A stretch of 64,000 bases of DNA from Tethya wilhelma. Lineage: Eukaryota; Porifera; Demospongiae; Tethyida; Tethyidae. Position numbers and translations under genes: made by a program. Below the pieces are notes generated by a model, which was not told the origin of the DNA, searched no databases, and saw only the letters and a program-made list of their open reading frames with translations. Below, in pieces: positions 1 through 10,559 of the stretch (the stretch's first letter is position 1; each line of letters opens with the position of its first letter). Location: positions 27,131,609 to 27,195,608 of the forward strand of contig CAXIPT010000001.1 in assembly GCA_964030475.1 (NCBI GenBank), given 5' to 3'.

Positions 1-1038
1 GCTTCCAGAGTGAGTGCCCAGCGTTGGATCCTTGCGGAAGCCATCTGTGATACTGGTCGGTGCTCACTAAACAAGTGCTGTAAAGGCTTGTGGTCGGAAA
101 TGTTGGTGAACTTACTTACGACTGAAAAGGTATTGGTGGAATTTTTTCACACCAAACACAATAGCCAGTCCTTCCTTGTCCTATTGAGCATATTTGCGTT
201 CAGCTGGAGCTAGCGATCGGGAAGCATATACCACAGGCCGTTCAGACCCATTGTCAAATTTGTGAGAAAGCACTGCTCCCAGTCCATATGGCGAGGCATC
301 GCATGAGAGAATCAGCTCTTTGCTGCAATCAAAATGAGCAAGAAAATCAACTGATGTGAGCAGTAACTTAGCTTCTTTGAATGCTTTCTCTTGGGATGGT
401 CCCCATGCCCATCTGCTCTTCTTCTGCAGCAAACTGTAAAGGGGTGCTAGCGTTGTTGAAAGCTGTAAGAGAAATTGGCTATAGTAGTTAACTAGGCCCA
501 GAAATGATCGGAGTTGGGAGAAATCCTTGGGAGTGGGTGCTTCTACCACTGCCCTAACTTTCTCCTTGGTAGGGTGGAGCCCTTTTTCGGTAATGCGGTG
601 TCCCAGGTATTCCACTGCTGAAAGTAAAAAAGCACACTTGTGTTGTTTCAGGCGAGGACCAGCCTTCTCCAGTCTGTCCAAAACTTTCTCCAGATGCTTT
701 TCAGTGGTGCGTCCTGTTACAAGAATGTCGTCAAGGTACACACATACGCCAGGAAGTCCTTGCAGGATGTTGTCCATGGCCCTTTGAAAAATTGCTGGTG
801 CTGACAAGACCCCAAATGGTAGACGATTGTACTGGAACAGGCCCTTCTGTGTGTTGATGGTCACCAATTGCTTGGATGCATCATTCAGGGTAACTGTTGG
901 TAGGCGTGTGCAAGATCAAGTTTGGAAAAATGCTAACCACCAGCTAAGGATGCTAGTAGATCATCTATCCGAGGCAAGGGGTAAGTGTCCAGCTTTGCTG
1001 CTCTGTTGACTGTCACCTTGTAATCCCCGCTTACTGAG
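1..1038 (-). pseudogene. Ty3/Gypsy LTR-retrotransposon pol fragment (RT-RNase H)
   Basis: Reading the minus strand gives the C-terminal half of a Gypsy reverse transcriptase followed by RNase H. Visible motifs are FSKLDLAHAYQQL near 930, LPFGVLSAPAIFQRAMD, the catalytic YLDD near 740, the connection motif LRSFLGLVNYY, and CDASPYGLGAVL of RNase H near 290. The frame continues below 181 into FGVKKFHQYLF and SDHKPLQHLF up to the window edge. Lesions are an in-frame TAG at about 181 (inside the conserved YAQ-DKEG stretch), another stop after LLASLAGG near 940, and frameshifts near 880 and 100. No LTR or integrase is visible, so this is a dead, 5'-truncated copy that also runs off the window. The left part of the element lies outside. 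Confidence 0.88.
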
Positions 1039-1431
1039 GAGCAAGAAAGAGAATTTGAAAGCATTTTCTCTATGGTACCTCCCAGAATGCTTGATTACAG
1101 AACATACTATTGGAGAAATTTTGTATATCCTGGAAGCGATATTAATCATAGACCATCCCAATTTCAATTTACAATTGATTTGGGAGACATTTACAACAGC
1201 GGGTGTTACTACATAGCAACTTTTGGAGAACCACTAGTTCTAACAAGAGTACGAATAGACAGTTTGGTTCATCAACGGATCGGCGCATCCCAGTCAAACT
1301 ACATCAGACTTTTTGAAGGAAACAACCCCTTTGAAGCCCAAAGTCAAGACCTCATGTGCTACGTAAAAGTACCACCACAAGTGAGTAGATTTGAACCACA
1401 GCACATTCGCCTTTTTACAACCTCAAACAGA

Positions 1432-2760
1432 CTCAGGTAGGTTAAGGAATGGTTACAAAAAGTGGCCAAAATTAGTATTCATATTATGCGAAAAGTGAAT
1501 AACTTGTGATTTATTAATTGTACTAAAATGAAAACACGATATGATGCTAACCTAAAGATTTCAAAAAAATTTGTGTGATAGCCATAGTCACATGACCTCT
1601 AATTTCTGCTGATTGAGCAAATTTTAAAAGTACGTCTAAAACTGTACGAAATTGACAGCTGCATGATTTGGGACAAATTGCATCTTAAAAAGCTCAAAAA
1701 TTGTAACAACTCCACATTTTCATAATGAAAAATTTTTGCTTCATTAAAAAGTAATTAGTCACAAAACACCAATTTCTATTTAATGCACACCCATTTCGAG
1801 ACTTTTAAATGCCATAACTTAAACACAAAGCGAAAATCCCTAAATATGAAAATGTGAAGATGTAGATTATCTTGACCTAATTTAGTGATGGAAATATTGA
1901 AACTGAAAATCACTTCTTTGTTAGGGTAAAATGCATATATATTCATGTGCACTTTTTGTTTGCCGATTCAGCAAAAATGAAAAGTCATGTGACTATCATT
2001 ATGGAATCAGTTAGTTTAAAGTATGCTTTGGAACATTTCTTGTTTCTATGGATATAGTAACTATAGTAACAAAGTTATGGTCTTCTTGCATAATTTTTCA
2101 GTTAATTAGAAATACCTTTCCTTAACTCTTTAGGGCCGACAGCGCCAAAAGTCGCACGCGCGTATTCTACGATCGCGTAATCTGCGATTTTTCGCATTTA
2201 TTATTTTATAGGGATAGCGTTTGAGCTATGGGCTTTAGACTTGCTATGCAGTTAGGTAAGATAGCGCTCTACTAAAATACCAAGTTAGAGTCAGGTCTGA
2301 TTAGTAGGCGGAGAGATATAGGCTTCAAAGTTCAAAGGTCGCGATCGCGGTAAAGATCGAGACCGTCGGTTTAAACTCACGTTTTTTTCTTAGTGCTTTG
2401 CAGGGGAAGCTTGTCGCTAGCTATGGAGGTGCAGGGGGGCTTAAGCTATACATGCATGCAAGCGCTTTTGCAGTCCTGCTCTTCAAGCTAGAAAAAAAGC
2501 CAAAAGTATGCAGGTCATTTGGCGAACTTTGACCGCTTCCGTTTTTGCAAGCTTTTGAAGTTAATAAAAGCAAGCCAAGAATAGAACTGATATAGTTATG
2601 GGTTAGTACAATCATAGCTAAGCTGAACTAGCTATAAAAGAGAGTGGCATAGGCTTAAGCAAGAACAAAAATGTACAAAAACCAAGGTTAATTAATTATT
2701 CATAAATTCTAATTATATATGCATAATCAATTCAGGCCCTAAAGAGTTAACCTACCTGAG
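1432..2760. mobile_element. TIR element (MITE A) with a nested element in its right TIR
   Basis: The left end reads CTCAGGTAGGTTAAGGAA and the right end is its inverse, but the right inverted repeat is split at its TTAA by a second element (2126-2746). Without the nested element the unit is about 700 bp with roughly 25-bp inverted ends. A 2-bp GA repeat flanks it (1430-1431 and 2761-2762). It has no coding capacity. The same terminal motif (CTCAGGT..GTTAAGGA) occurs at 17456-18203 and at the right end of the split copy near 8636, so these form one family. Confidence 0.7.
2126..2746. mobile_element. nested TTAA-flanked MITE (MITE B)
   Basis: A 621-bp unit bounded by perfect 12-bp inverted repeats, CTCTTTAGGGCC at 2126-2137 and GGCCCTAAAGAG at 2735-2746. 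TTAA flanks it on both sides (2122-2125 and 2747-2750), the target duplication used by piggyBac-like and Kolobok-like transposases. There is no open frame of note. It lies inside the right terminal repeat of MITE A, so it is the younger insertion. Confidence 0.8.
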
Positions 2761-2969
2761 GAGTTGATATTGGCCGAACAGTACGCTACTGTGTATACAA
2801 AGGCTACTGTATCGAATTCAAAGCATCCCTTGATGACCCAGGAGTGACACTTCGAAACACAAAAGTTGTACTTAGGGTTCAAAGTGCAGAACGAGTTGGA
2901 GGTTCTCACGACCATCCATCTTGGAATAGATGGAGTTTACAGTACACGTATTTCTTACACCTTGTACAA

Positions 2970-3151
2970 GTAATACATTCTAGATAGCATAAATACACAG
3001 TATACCTAACTATTAAATTGCAACTGTCTCACTTTGTTTGCACTTATAAACTTGGGCCAGTTCAGGCAGGGTTTTGGGTAGAGATTACCTACCCGCATTG
3101 GGCTGAACATGATAAAACTAGGATAAACGCGCGAGTTTGGCTGGTTGACTA
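2970..3151. other. short non-coding stretch
   Basis: AT-rich sequence after the second exon of the broken gene. I see no gene, RNA or repeat boundary in it. Confidence 0.4.
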
Positions 3152-3438
3152 CTAAGAACTGTTAAGGATTGCCAAGCGCTTCCAGCTCATTATAGTGCGC
3201 GCAGGGCCTGTTGCATGTATTTAGTTTGTAATGGTACAAGCAAGCTACAATGAATATCATTAATAATTAGTAGATAAAGATCGTCAGTACTAAATGCAGT
3301 ATTAGGTGGGTGTGGCACTAGAACTTGGCCTCATGGCGAGTTGAGAAAGAGAACTCTTGTGAATAAAGGATTTTCCGGTACAGAAAGACACTAGCGCAGA
3401 GAGTCAAACAAAGCTTATAAAGTGATGCTAGAAGACTA
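3152..3438 (+). repeat. left part of a CTCAGG-family element
   Basis: This stretch matches 17463-17750 almost base for base (GTTAAGGATTGCCAAGCGC onwards). The remaining half of the same repeat is found at about 8172-8636. The copy is therefore split by 4.7 kb of later insertions (modules R and H, a DUF3987 fragment and an N). Confidence 0.7.
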
Positions 3439-3440
3439 TT

Positions 3441-4046
3441 CCCAGTACGGTAGTACTGGGTACATAGGAATGGCACGGATGGCCCATTAGCACAATACAA
3501 ATATTCACGTGAATAACTGCAAAAACTGAGCGCTTGGCACTAAAAGGCTTCTTAAACTACTATTTAGCCTTTTCTCTTTCTATTGAGCCTAAAAACATAG
3601 CCTAAAACCATCGCTAAAGTAACAAACTAAAATATGCCAAACCTCCAATTTTCTCCATCTTCTTCTTCTTCTTCTTCTTCTTCTTCTTTTTCTATCTTGG
3701 AACGACTTTTCTCGAAGACCGCTCGCTTTCAGAAGCTGATTCTTGAACGAATAAACTTGGTTTCTTTGTCTTCACGTGCTTTTTGTATCGGTTATTCGTC
3801 TCTGTAGCTGAGTCGCTAGATACAAGACGAAAAGCGCCTTCTCCGTATGGCAGCCATTCATTTCTATACTCATTAATAATTCATTAGCTACCTTGGAAAT
3901 CAAGTTGACGACTCTTTTCCAGTTAGACAAGTGTGCGTTATTTGGAATCCGAATATTCGCTGCCCTGCCTGAAGATTTCTGGTTGTGCTGAAGTCTCTGT
4001 ATAACCAGTTACCGGTACCTTTCAGTCTTCAATAACAGGAGGTGAA
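3441..4046 (+). repeat. module R copy 1 (palindromic-headed repeat)
   Basis: The copy starts with the 20-bp palindrome CCCAGTACGGTAGTACTGGG (8-bp stem CCCAGTAC/GTACTGGG, loop GGTA), then GGAATGGCACGGATGGCCC, a (CTT)n tract and a tail ending in GTGCGTTATTTGGAAT plus about 100 bp. The same order is repeated at 4051, 7757-8146 (inverted), 11826, 20165 (headless), 23016, 23497, 25151 and 42079. It is non-coding. Confidence 0.8.
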
Positions 4047-4050
4047 TATT

Positions 4051-4560
4051 CCCAGTATGGTAGTACTGGGTACATAGGAATGGCACGGATGGTCCATTAG
4101 CGCAATACAAATATTCACGCGAATAACTCTGCAAAAACCGGGCGCTTGGCACTAAAAGGCTTCTCAAGCTACTATTTAGTTCATTCTCTTTCTAACAAGC
4201 CCAAAAACATGGCCTAAAACCATCGCTAAAGTATCAAACTAAAATATGCCAAACCTCAGGTTTTCTCCATCTTCTTCTTCTTCTTCTTCTGTTATGTCAC
4301 GGCTTTTCTCGAAGATTGTACACTTATAGAAGCTAATTCTTGAACGAATAAACTTGGTATGTTGGTCTTCATTCGCTTTTGGCATCGGTTTTCTGTGTCA
4401 CTCGTCGAGTGGCTCAATACAAGACGAAAAGCGCTTTCTCTGTATGGCAGCCATTATTTTGCAAACCATAAATTATTCATAAGCTAGCTAGCTTAACGAC
4501 CCTTTCCATATTTAAGTGTGCGTTATTTGGAATTTATTGCAAGATGCCCGTCACAAGTAG
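4051..4560 (+). repeat. module R copy 2
   Basis: Second direct copy, starting with the variant head CCCAGTATGGTAGTACTGGG and ending near GTGCGTTATTTGGAATT. It directly follows copy 1, with only a few bases between them. Confidence 0.75.
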
Positions 4561-4969
4561 TACTCCAAGTTCTGTCCTATTTTCTCGTTCTCTGTGTTCA
4601 GTTCTTCAGTAGGGAAGTTATCTATAGCTAACAAGACACATATATCAGATTCAACTTGGGATTTCAGTGTTTCTGCTGTGTAAAAGGCATGACTGTACTG
4701 TAGCCAGGAAAGTGGCGTTAGGGAGAGAAGGTTAGCCAATTAAAAAATTCGCTATTAACCCTTTTGTGACTGTTGAAATTAATCAGTGTGTACTTCACTT
4801 ACAGCATTATCTTTTTACTGCAGGCATAACTTGGAATATGAATCATTGTCTGAATTAATTCTCTTGCATATAACATTTTCAGTATAAATTTACATTGTCA
4901 CTGACAACTGATGACCCAGAAGTTACCAGTGCATGTAATTACTGCCCTCCTCTCGCTGGACTTTGATGC

Positions 4970-6300
4970 TGTGAGATTGCCATAGTATGACATGCATGGC
5001 TAAAAATACTGATTGATCACAGTTTTATTTACTGAGATGGATTGTCCAAGTTCACTGGTAGTGAAACATAGCTATACCATGAATGCACTAATATGCTGCA
5101 ACAATATTAATTTTTATAACATTGTGAGATTGATGTAAGATGCTCCAAAATATATTCTTCTATTAGGTATCCTACTCCAGATCAAAACCTGCAAGTTGAA
5201 ACAAAATGATTATAATTATTATATAGCTAGTACTAAAAGAACTGGATTATTACAATTATAGCTACATGCAGTAGAACCTCGGACTGCGGACGATTCTTGG
5301 TTACCCAAAATTCCAATTCGTATATTGAAGCATTACAAACAGAACCTTTGAGAAGAGGACAACTTCTCCACAAAGGACAAAAAAACTGAATTTATATTGT
5401 CCCCAAAGTGTCCGTTTTGGAGGTTTGAGTGTATGAATGTCTATAGGCCGGGACTCAGGCTAAGAACTATAGTACAGACGATACTATACAATTTACAGCT
5501 GCTTTCCCAGGCTCCTCCTAGCTCATTCGCAAAATTAAACAGTATGAAAATATTTACAAAGAAGGAATATGGGCTCGGAACAAGCTAACTCACAATAATA
5601 CTATGCATATGATGAGATAAAGAAGCAATATGCAACATGAGCTTTTCTACCAAGAAAAAAAATCACTCTGTACGACTAATTTAACTTAAACTAACCTTTA
5701 ACTGAGTAAATAGAAGAGAATCATAGCAGCCACAAAAATAGACAGCAGGCAAAGAAAGACCTGAACTTGGCTTTATAGTCTGTGGTGTCTCACAGTACGA
5801 TGTATTGATGTCAGTCATATGGTCAAATCAACTGTATTGTGTACTAGAATAAAACATAAACAAGTAAGTAAGCTGTTGTCAATTTGACTCAATAACTTGA
5901 GATATATATTGACTTGTAGGTTACATAACACCCTATCACAAATTTAATATGTAGCCATAGATCTTAAAACTACCTCAGAGTCTTATTTTTATAAGTCTAC
6001 CTGCATTGAATGTTCAGCGTTGATCTTCATCACTCTGGATCTCTTGGCGTACACTAACACTGGCAACCCGAGGGACACAGAGCACAGACAAAGATTCTGG
6101 ACGGGTCACTGGTTTAATACAGAAGAAAAAAAATTAAATCTCAAACTGATCAAAAGATTTACTCGTAGAAAAGGGGTTAAATTTTAGTGGCTAACCTTCT
6201 CTCCTTAGTGGCTAGTTAGCCGGGATCAAGTTCTCTGCTCAGGCTAAAAACTGTATTATACTGATATTATAAACAATTATTTCAAAAAAAAATAGAACAA
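4970..6300. other. no recognisable gene
   Basis: AT-rich sequence with only short open frames. It ends in the AT-rich lead-in (GATATTATAAACAATTATT) that also precedes hairpin H1 at 12.5 kb and 24.2 kb. Nothing else recognisable. Confidence 0.4.
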
Positions 6301-6569
6301 ACAAGTACAAAAACCATTAGAAATGTAATGTAAACATAGGAATGGCCAAATCGTAAAAAAGTGAGCAAACAAGATAGGAATGCTGGTCAGATTGAGCGAG
6401 TTCATTCCTGTGTCTACAATGTCATTGAGCTCAGTAGAGATATGAACATAGGTGACACAGTGAAATGAACTCGCTCAATCTGACCAGCATTCCTATCTTG
6501 TTTGCTCACTTTTTTACGATTTGGCCATTCCTATGTTTACATTACATTTCTAATGGTTTTTGTACTTGT
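6301..6569. mobile_element. hairpin module H1, copy 1
   Basis: A near-perfect fold-back of 269 bp. The left arm starts ACAAGTACAAAAACCATTAG and the right arm ends in its inverse TTTTTGTACTTGT. The arms of about 115 bp include AGGAATGGCCAAATCG and GAGCAAACAAGATAGGAATG, with a short loop near 6430. Related copies are at 12542-12796 and 24207-24468. It could form a very long RNA hairpin if transcribed. Confidence 0.85.
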
Positions 6570-6774
6570 AGACTACTTTGTTACATAGTTGTCATTATAA
6601 GAAGATGATCAAAGCAAGTAAATTTTGTAAGATACAGCTCCAGCCTCCTGAGATGCTTCACCATGACTTTATACTGATAGCATAGGCTATAATATCCATG
6701 CTGATAGTGTACAAGTAACTACCATATACACACAAACTCAAATGTGATGTAGAATTATGAAAAAATGAGAACAA

Positions 6775-6869
6775 ACAAGTGAAAAAACATTGAAAATGTA
6801 ATGAGACATAGGAATGGCCAAATCGTAAAAAAGAAAGCAAACAAGAACGAATGGCTGTTTGAGTGGCAG
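6775..6869. mobile_element. left arm of hairpin module H2, truncated
   Basis: Starts ACAAGTGAAAAAACATTG and runs into GGAATGGCTGTTTGAGTG. At that point the element switches to DUF3987-like coding sequence. The matching right arm is absent. A complete H2 copy is at 40040-40302. Confidence 0.75.
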
Positions 6870-7755
6870 TTGGATCTATTCAAGCACTCGTCATCAACCA
6901 TCAACAGAAAGACGTTACAACATTTCAATGGTGGAATGTCATGGGGTTGAAATTTCCGTAACTACTCTGGAAACATTCCAAAGATGGCATTCAACATTAC
7001 AGGCTTCATCCAGCCAAGCTTTGTCTTTGAAATTCTACATGTAAACGATCGTGATGGTCTAAACGATAGGCAGTTGTTCGATTTCCCACATGAAAGAGAT
7101 TTATTTCTTGACGAGCTGAAGGTTCCAATGGATCTTCTCAGTTATTATGGACGAACATCTAAGTCCAGTTAGCTATTCATTCAGTGAGGAGGGATATGCA
7201 TCATTCAGAAAAGTTCGTGACGAATTGGTTGTTGACAAACAGAGCAACTGATGAAAATGTACAAGGTATTCTTGCAAAGTCTCGTGGATTCTGTGCACGA
7301 TTGGCAATGGTCCTCCACTACTTGGAGTTTGCAATTACTGTAGTAAGCGGCACTGGTCAATTCAAAAATGAAATTCAAGAAGAAATAGTGAAATCATCCA
7401 GCACTATGATGAAGCATTTCATCTACTAAAAGTTGATAATGCTTAGAATGGACAACAGCTGCAATCGTGACAAATTATCTCATAGAATCTGTCGGCTTCT
7501 CACAATGTCATCTCGAGATGGCAAAGGAGAGATAACATCATCCGAAATTTCTCAAAAACACATCAGTGAACGCATCGGAGGAAGCTATCCTGTCAAGAAG
7601 ACTGTTGAATTGATGAAAAGTGCCGAGGAATTGGGCTATGGAGAAGTTCAAAAGGCTACTACGCCAAACAAGAGACAGTATACTAAATTTCGAAAGAGAA
7701 AGTACAACGATTTAGATGAACATAGCGTACATCTACTAAAACGGGCTAAAATAAC
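6870..7755 (+). pseudogene. truncated second copy of the DUF3987-type gene
   Basis: About 886 bp almost identical to 9603-10488; the clearest difference is AAATCATCC here versus AACTCATCC at 10128. It begins abruptly in mid-codon after the hairpin arm and ends exactly at the single N (7756). It shares the internal TGA and both frameshifts of the longer copy, so the lesions predate the duplication, or both copies are the same locus assembled twice. The second explanation is favoured by the junction at an N. Confidence 0.7.
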
Positions 7756-7756
7756 N

Positions 7757-8146
7757 CTGTCCCGGAAGAAACCAAGTTCATTCGTTCAAGAATCAGCTTC
7801 TAAAAGTGAATAGTCTCTGAGAAAAGTTGAGCCAAGATAGAAGAAGAAGAAGAAGAAGAAGAAGAAGAAGAAGAAGAAGAAGAAGAAGAAGAAGAAGAAG
7901 AAGAAGAAGAAGAAGAAGAAGAAGATGGAGAAAATTGGAGGTTTGGCATGTTTGTGTTTGTTATTTTAGCGATGGTTTTAGGCTATGTTTTTGGGCTCAT
8001 TAGAAAGAAAAAAAAAGCTAAATAGTAGTCATAGAAGCCTTTTAGTGCTAAGCGCTCAGTTTTTGCAGAGTTATTCGCGTGAATATTTGTATTGCGCTAA
8101 TGGGCCATCCGTGCCATTCCTGTGTACCCAGTACTACCGTACTGGG
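7757..8146 (-). repeat. module R copy 3, inverted, with (AGA)n expansion
   Basis: Reverse-oriented module R ending in the palindrome CCCAGTACTACCGTACTGGG at 8127-8146. Its trinucleotide tract, 4-9 units in the other copies, is expanded here to roughly 84 bp of AGA repeats (about 7840-7925). About 25 bp of H2-like terminus (TTTTTTCACTTGT) follows to 8172. Confidence 0.75.
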
Positions 8147-8171
8147 AATTACATTTTCAATGTTTTTTTCA

Positions 8172-8636
8172 CTTGTATTAAAAGGTTCTCGCTGGTTTTT
8201 CTGAAAATTCCAGACCATAGTGCGATGATGAATGGCAATGTAATGGTAAGTATGATAAATTCACTCTAAAATTCATTATTTCTTTTAGTAATTTAGCGCT
8301 GCTGTTGCATTGCAACAAAAATCAGCGATGGATGTTTAGTTCAGACCATTAGCTAACTAGCAAGCGCTACGCCAAACCCTGAGCTAGGCTTCTTCTGTAC
8401 CGGATTTTTAATTTTGCGTCTATGAATATCAATTAGTTAACCGTAATTTTATTCATGATAATGGTTACCTTGGCAACTAATTGTGAATCCCTATAAAGTA
8501 CATAGATTAAAGAATCCTACACTACTATTGAAATATGCTCTAAGTGAAGTACTGGCTGTATATCAGCCATTTAATTCATAGGTATTTCAACTGTGTAATT
8601 TTCCAGTAAAGTCTGATTGTCCTTAACTGACCTGAG
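8172..8636 (+). repeat. right part of the split CTCAGG-family element
   Basis: Matches 17752-18203 closely, starting AAAAGGTTCTCGCTG and ending GTCCTTAACTGACCTGAG, the right terminal repeat of the family. Together with 3152-3438 it makes one interrupted copy. Confidence 0.7.
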
Positions 8637-8639
8637 TCT

Positions 8640-9128
8640 ATCCATTGGTCAACTTTTAGCATAGCAACCATTGTTATTGGATACACATAATCACACACTT
8701 CAAGTTCACTTGTGTTCAGCTAATGGTTATCACATTCGGAGACTTTGCCCGAGTCTAGTCTTCACCGCACTCTGGGTACTGAACTTGAATAAATAAATTG
8801 AGCCAGTTCATGATGTAAGTTAGCCCCACCTTTATTCATATGCAGTACTAAGCTATAGTGCTATTATTATACGTAGCTACAGCATTTAACCATAGCGGCT
8901 ACACCTACATATCATATTTATTCTATAATTAGGCCGCACGTATAGTAGTATGTATGGTACATATATCATTATTAAGTATCAGAAATGAAATAAAGAATAC
9001 TCATGTGTTGAAAATGAGAGTGACATGCCTTGTTTTTAAAGGTTTTCATAGTTATACACTGATTTTAACTGTCACTGACCACAGTAGCATTTAATTATAA
9101 TGATGTATTATTACAAAATAGATGCAGC
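8640..9128. other. AT-rich upstream region, no gene seen
   Basis: No open frame or recognisable repeat. It may hold the 5' flank of the DUF3987-type gene that follows. Confidence 0.35.
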
Positions 9129-10537
9129 ATGGCATTATCCAAGCCAAACTTTGAGAGTGCGTTGAAACAAGCACAAATTACCCTAACTGAAGTAATGAGC
9201 CCAGAACTGTTTGAAATTGTCACTGCAAATGCTGATGCTATTGGTGTGTCTCCAGAGTTCATTCTTTATCCTCTGCTTACTGCAACAGCTTCTTTGATGG
9301 GAACTAATGCAAGCATTAAAATCAACCCAGAATGGAGTGAACCTAGTATTCTTTGGTTCATAATTGCAGCAAAGAAAGGAGAGAAAAAGACAGCTGCTCT
9401 GAAACGAGTTCGTGCACCAATAGAGAGTTTAGAGGATGAAATGAAGCGACAATGGTCACAAGAGCCAACACAAACACGATCATCTAACCCACCTCAACTT
9501 GTGATAGACTACTTCAGCTTTGAAGAGCTTCACTCTGTAATGAGCCACAACCGAGGTCAAGTACTTGGAATGTTTGATGAGATGAGTTCGTTCTATGGGC
9601 AGTTGGATCTATTCAAGCACTCGTCATCAACCATCAACAGAAAGACGTTACAACATTTCAATGGTGGAATGTCATGGGGTTGAAATTTCCGTAACTACTC
9701 TGGAAACATTCCAAAGATGGCATTCAACATTACAGGCTTCATCCAGCCAAGCTTTGTCTTTGAAATTCTACATGTAAACGATCGTGATGGTCTAAACGAT
9801 AGGCAGTTGTTCGATTTCCCACATGAAAGAGATTTATTTCTTGACGAGCTGAAGGTTCCAATGGATCTTCTCAGTTATTATGGACGAACATCTAAGTCCA
9901 GTTAGCTATTCATTCAGTGAGGAGGGATATGCATCATTCAGAAAAGTTCGTGACGAATTGGTTGTTGACAAACAGAGCAACTGATGAAAATGTACAAGGT
10001 ATTCTTGCAAAGTCTCGTGGATTCTGTGCACGATTGGCAATGGTCCTCCACTACTTGGAGTTTGCAATTACTGTAGTAAGCGGCACTGGTCAATTCAAAA
10101 ATGAAATTCAAGAAGAAATAGTGAACTCATCCAGCACTATGATGAAGCATTTCATCTACTAAAAGTTGATAATGCTTAGAATGGACAACAGCTGCAATCG
10201 TGACAAATTATCTCATAGAATCTGTCGGCTTCTCACAATGTCATCTCGAGATGGCAAAGGAGAGATAACATCATCCGAAATTTCTCAAAAACACATCAGT
10301 GAACGCATCGGAGGAAGCTATCCTGTCAAGAAGACTGTTGAATTGATGAAAAGTGCCGAGGAATTGGGCTATGGAGAAGTTCAAAAGGCTACTACGCCAA
10401 ACAAGAGACAGTATACTAAATTTCGAAAGAGAAAGTACAACGATTTAGATGAACATAGCGTACATCTACTAAAACGGGCTAAAATAACAAAAGACATGTA
10501 CAACATGGCCTTTCGTTTTCCTCTACTGAGCATATAA
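9129..10537 (+). pseudogene. DUF3987-type primase/helicase-associated protein, broken
   Basis: The first 184 codons match the DUF3987 pattern familiar from bacterial and phage proteins: an N-terminal SPEFILYPLLTATASLMG segment, INPEWSEPSILWFIIAA, the Lys-rich KKGEKKTAALKR loop, then VLGMFDEMSSFYGQLD. The frame hits TGA at 9681 (after GGMSWG) and continues in frame with FIQPSFVFEIL and FPHERDLFLDE. A shift near 9890 leads to VSYSFSEEGYASFRKVRDE, and another near 9985 leads to RLAMVLHYLEFA. The tail (10166-10480) resembles a winged helix (SEISQKHISERIGGSYPVKK) and ends in a basic stretch. With at least one nonsense codon and two frameshifts it is a pseudogene. A DUF3987 protein in an animal genome suggests a mobile element or old transfer, but no terminal repeats are visible. 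Confidence 0.7.
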
Positions 10538-10559
10538 ATCATATACACATGCCAGTACA

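Larger units (their letters stand above)
1072..4966 (+). pseudogene. unknown multi-exon gene disrupted by a MITE
   Basis: I do not recognise this protein. Coding-like sequence runs 1072-1431 (about 120 residues, rich in Tyr/Phe/Arg), resumes in the same frame at 2761-2969, and may finish in a small exon 4883-4966 after a good acceptor (ttttcag) with a TGA at 4964. If the inverted-repeat element 1432-2760 and one copy of a 2-bp GA duplication are removed, the reading frame joins exactly (AAC AGA GTT GAT), so the element appears to sit inside an exon. Splicing the element out at its own GT/AG ends would give an immediate stop. The upstream start is unclear because Gypsy sequence lies immediately before it. 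It could be a null allele in a heterozygous individual rather than a fixed pseudogene. Confidence 0.4.

Noticed and set aside
1432..2760. MITE A acting as a spliceable intron (GT at 1437, AG at 2760)
   Set aside because: Splicing at these sites puts the downstream exon out of frame with an immediate stop.
3441..8146. CRISPR-like repeated units
   Set aside because: Repeats are long, dispersed and in both orientations, in animal DNA; they are mobile-element modules.
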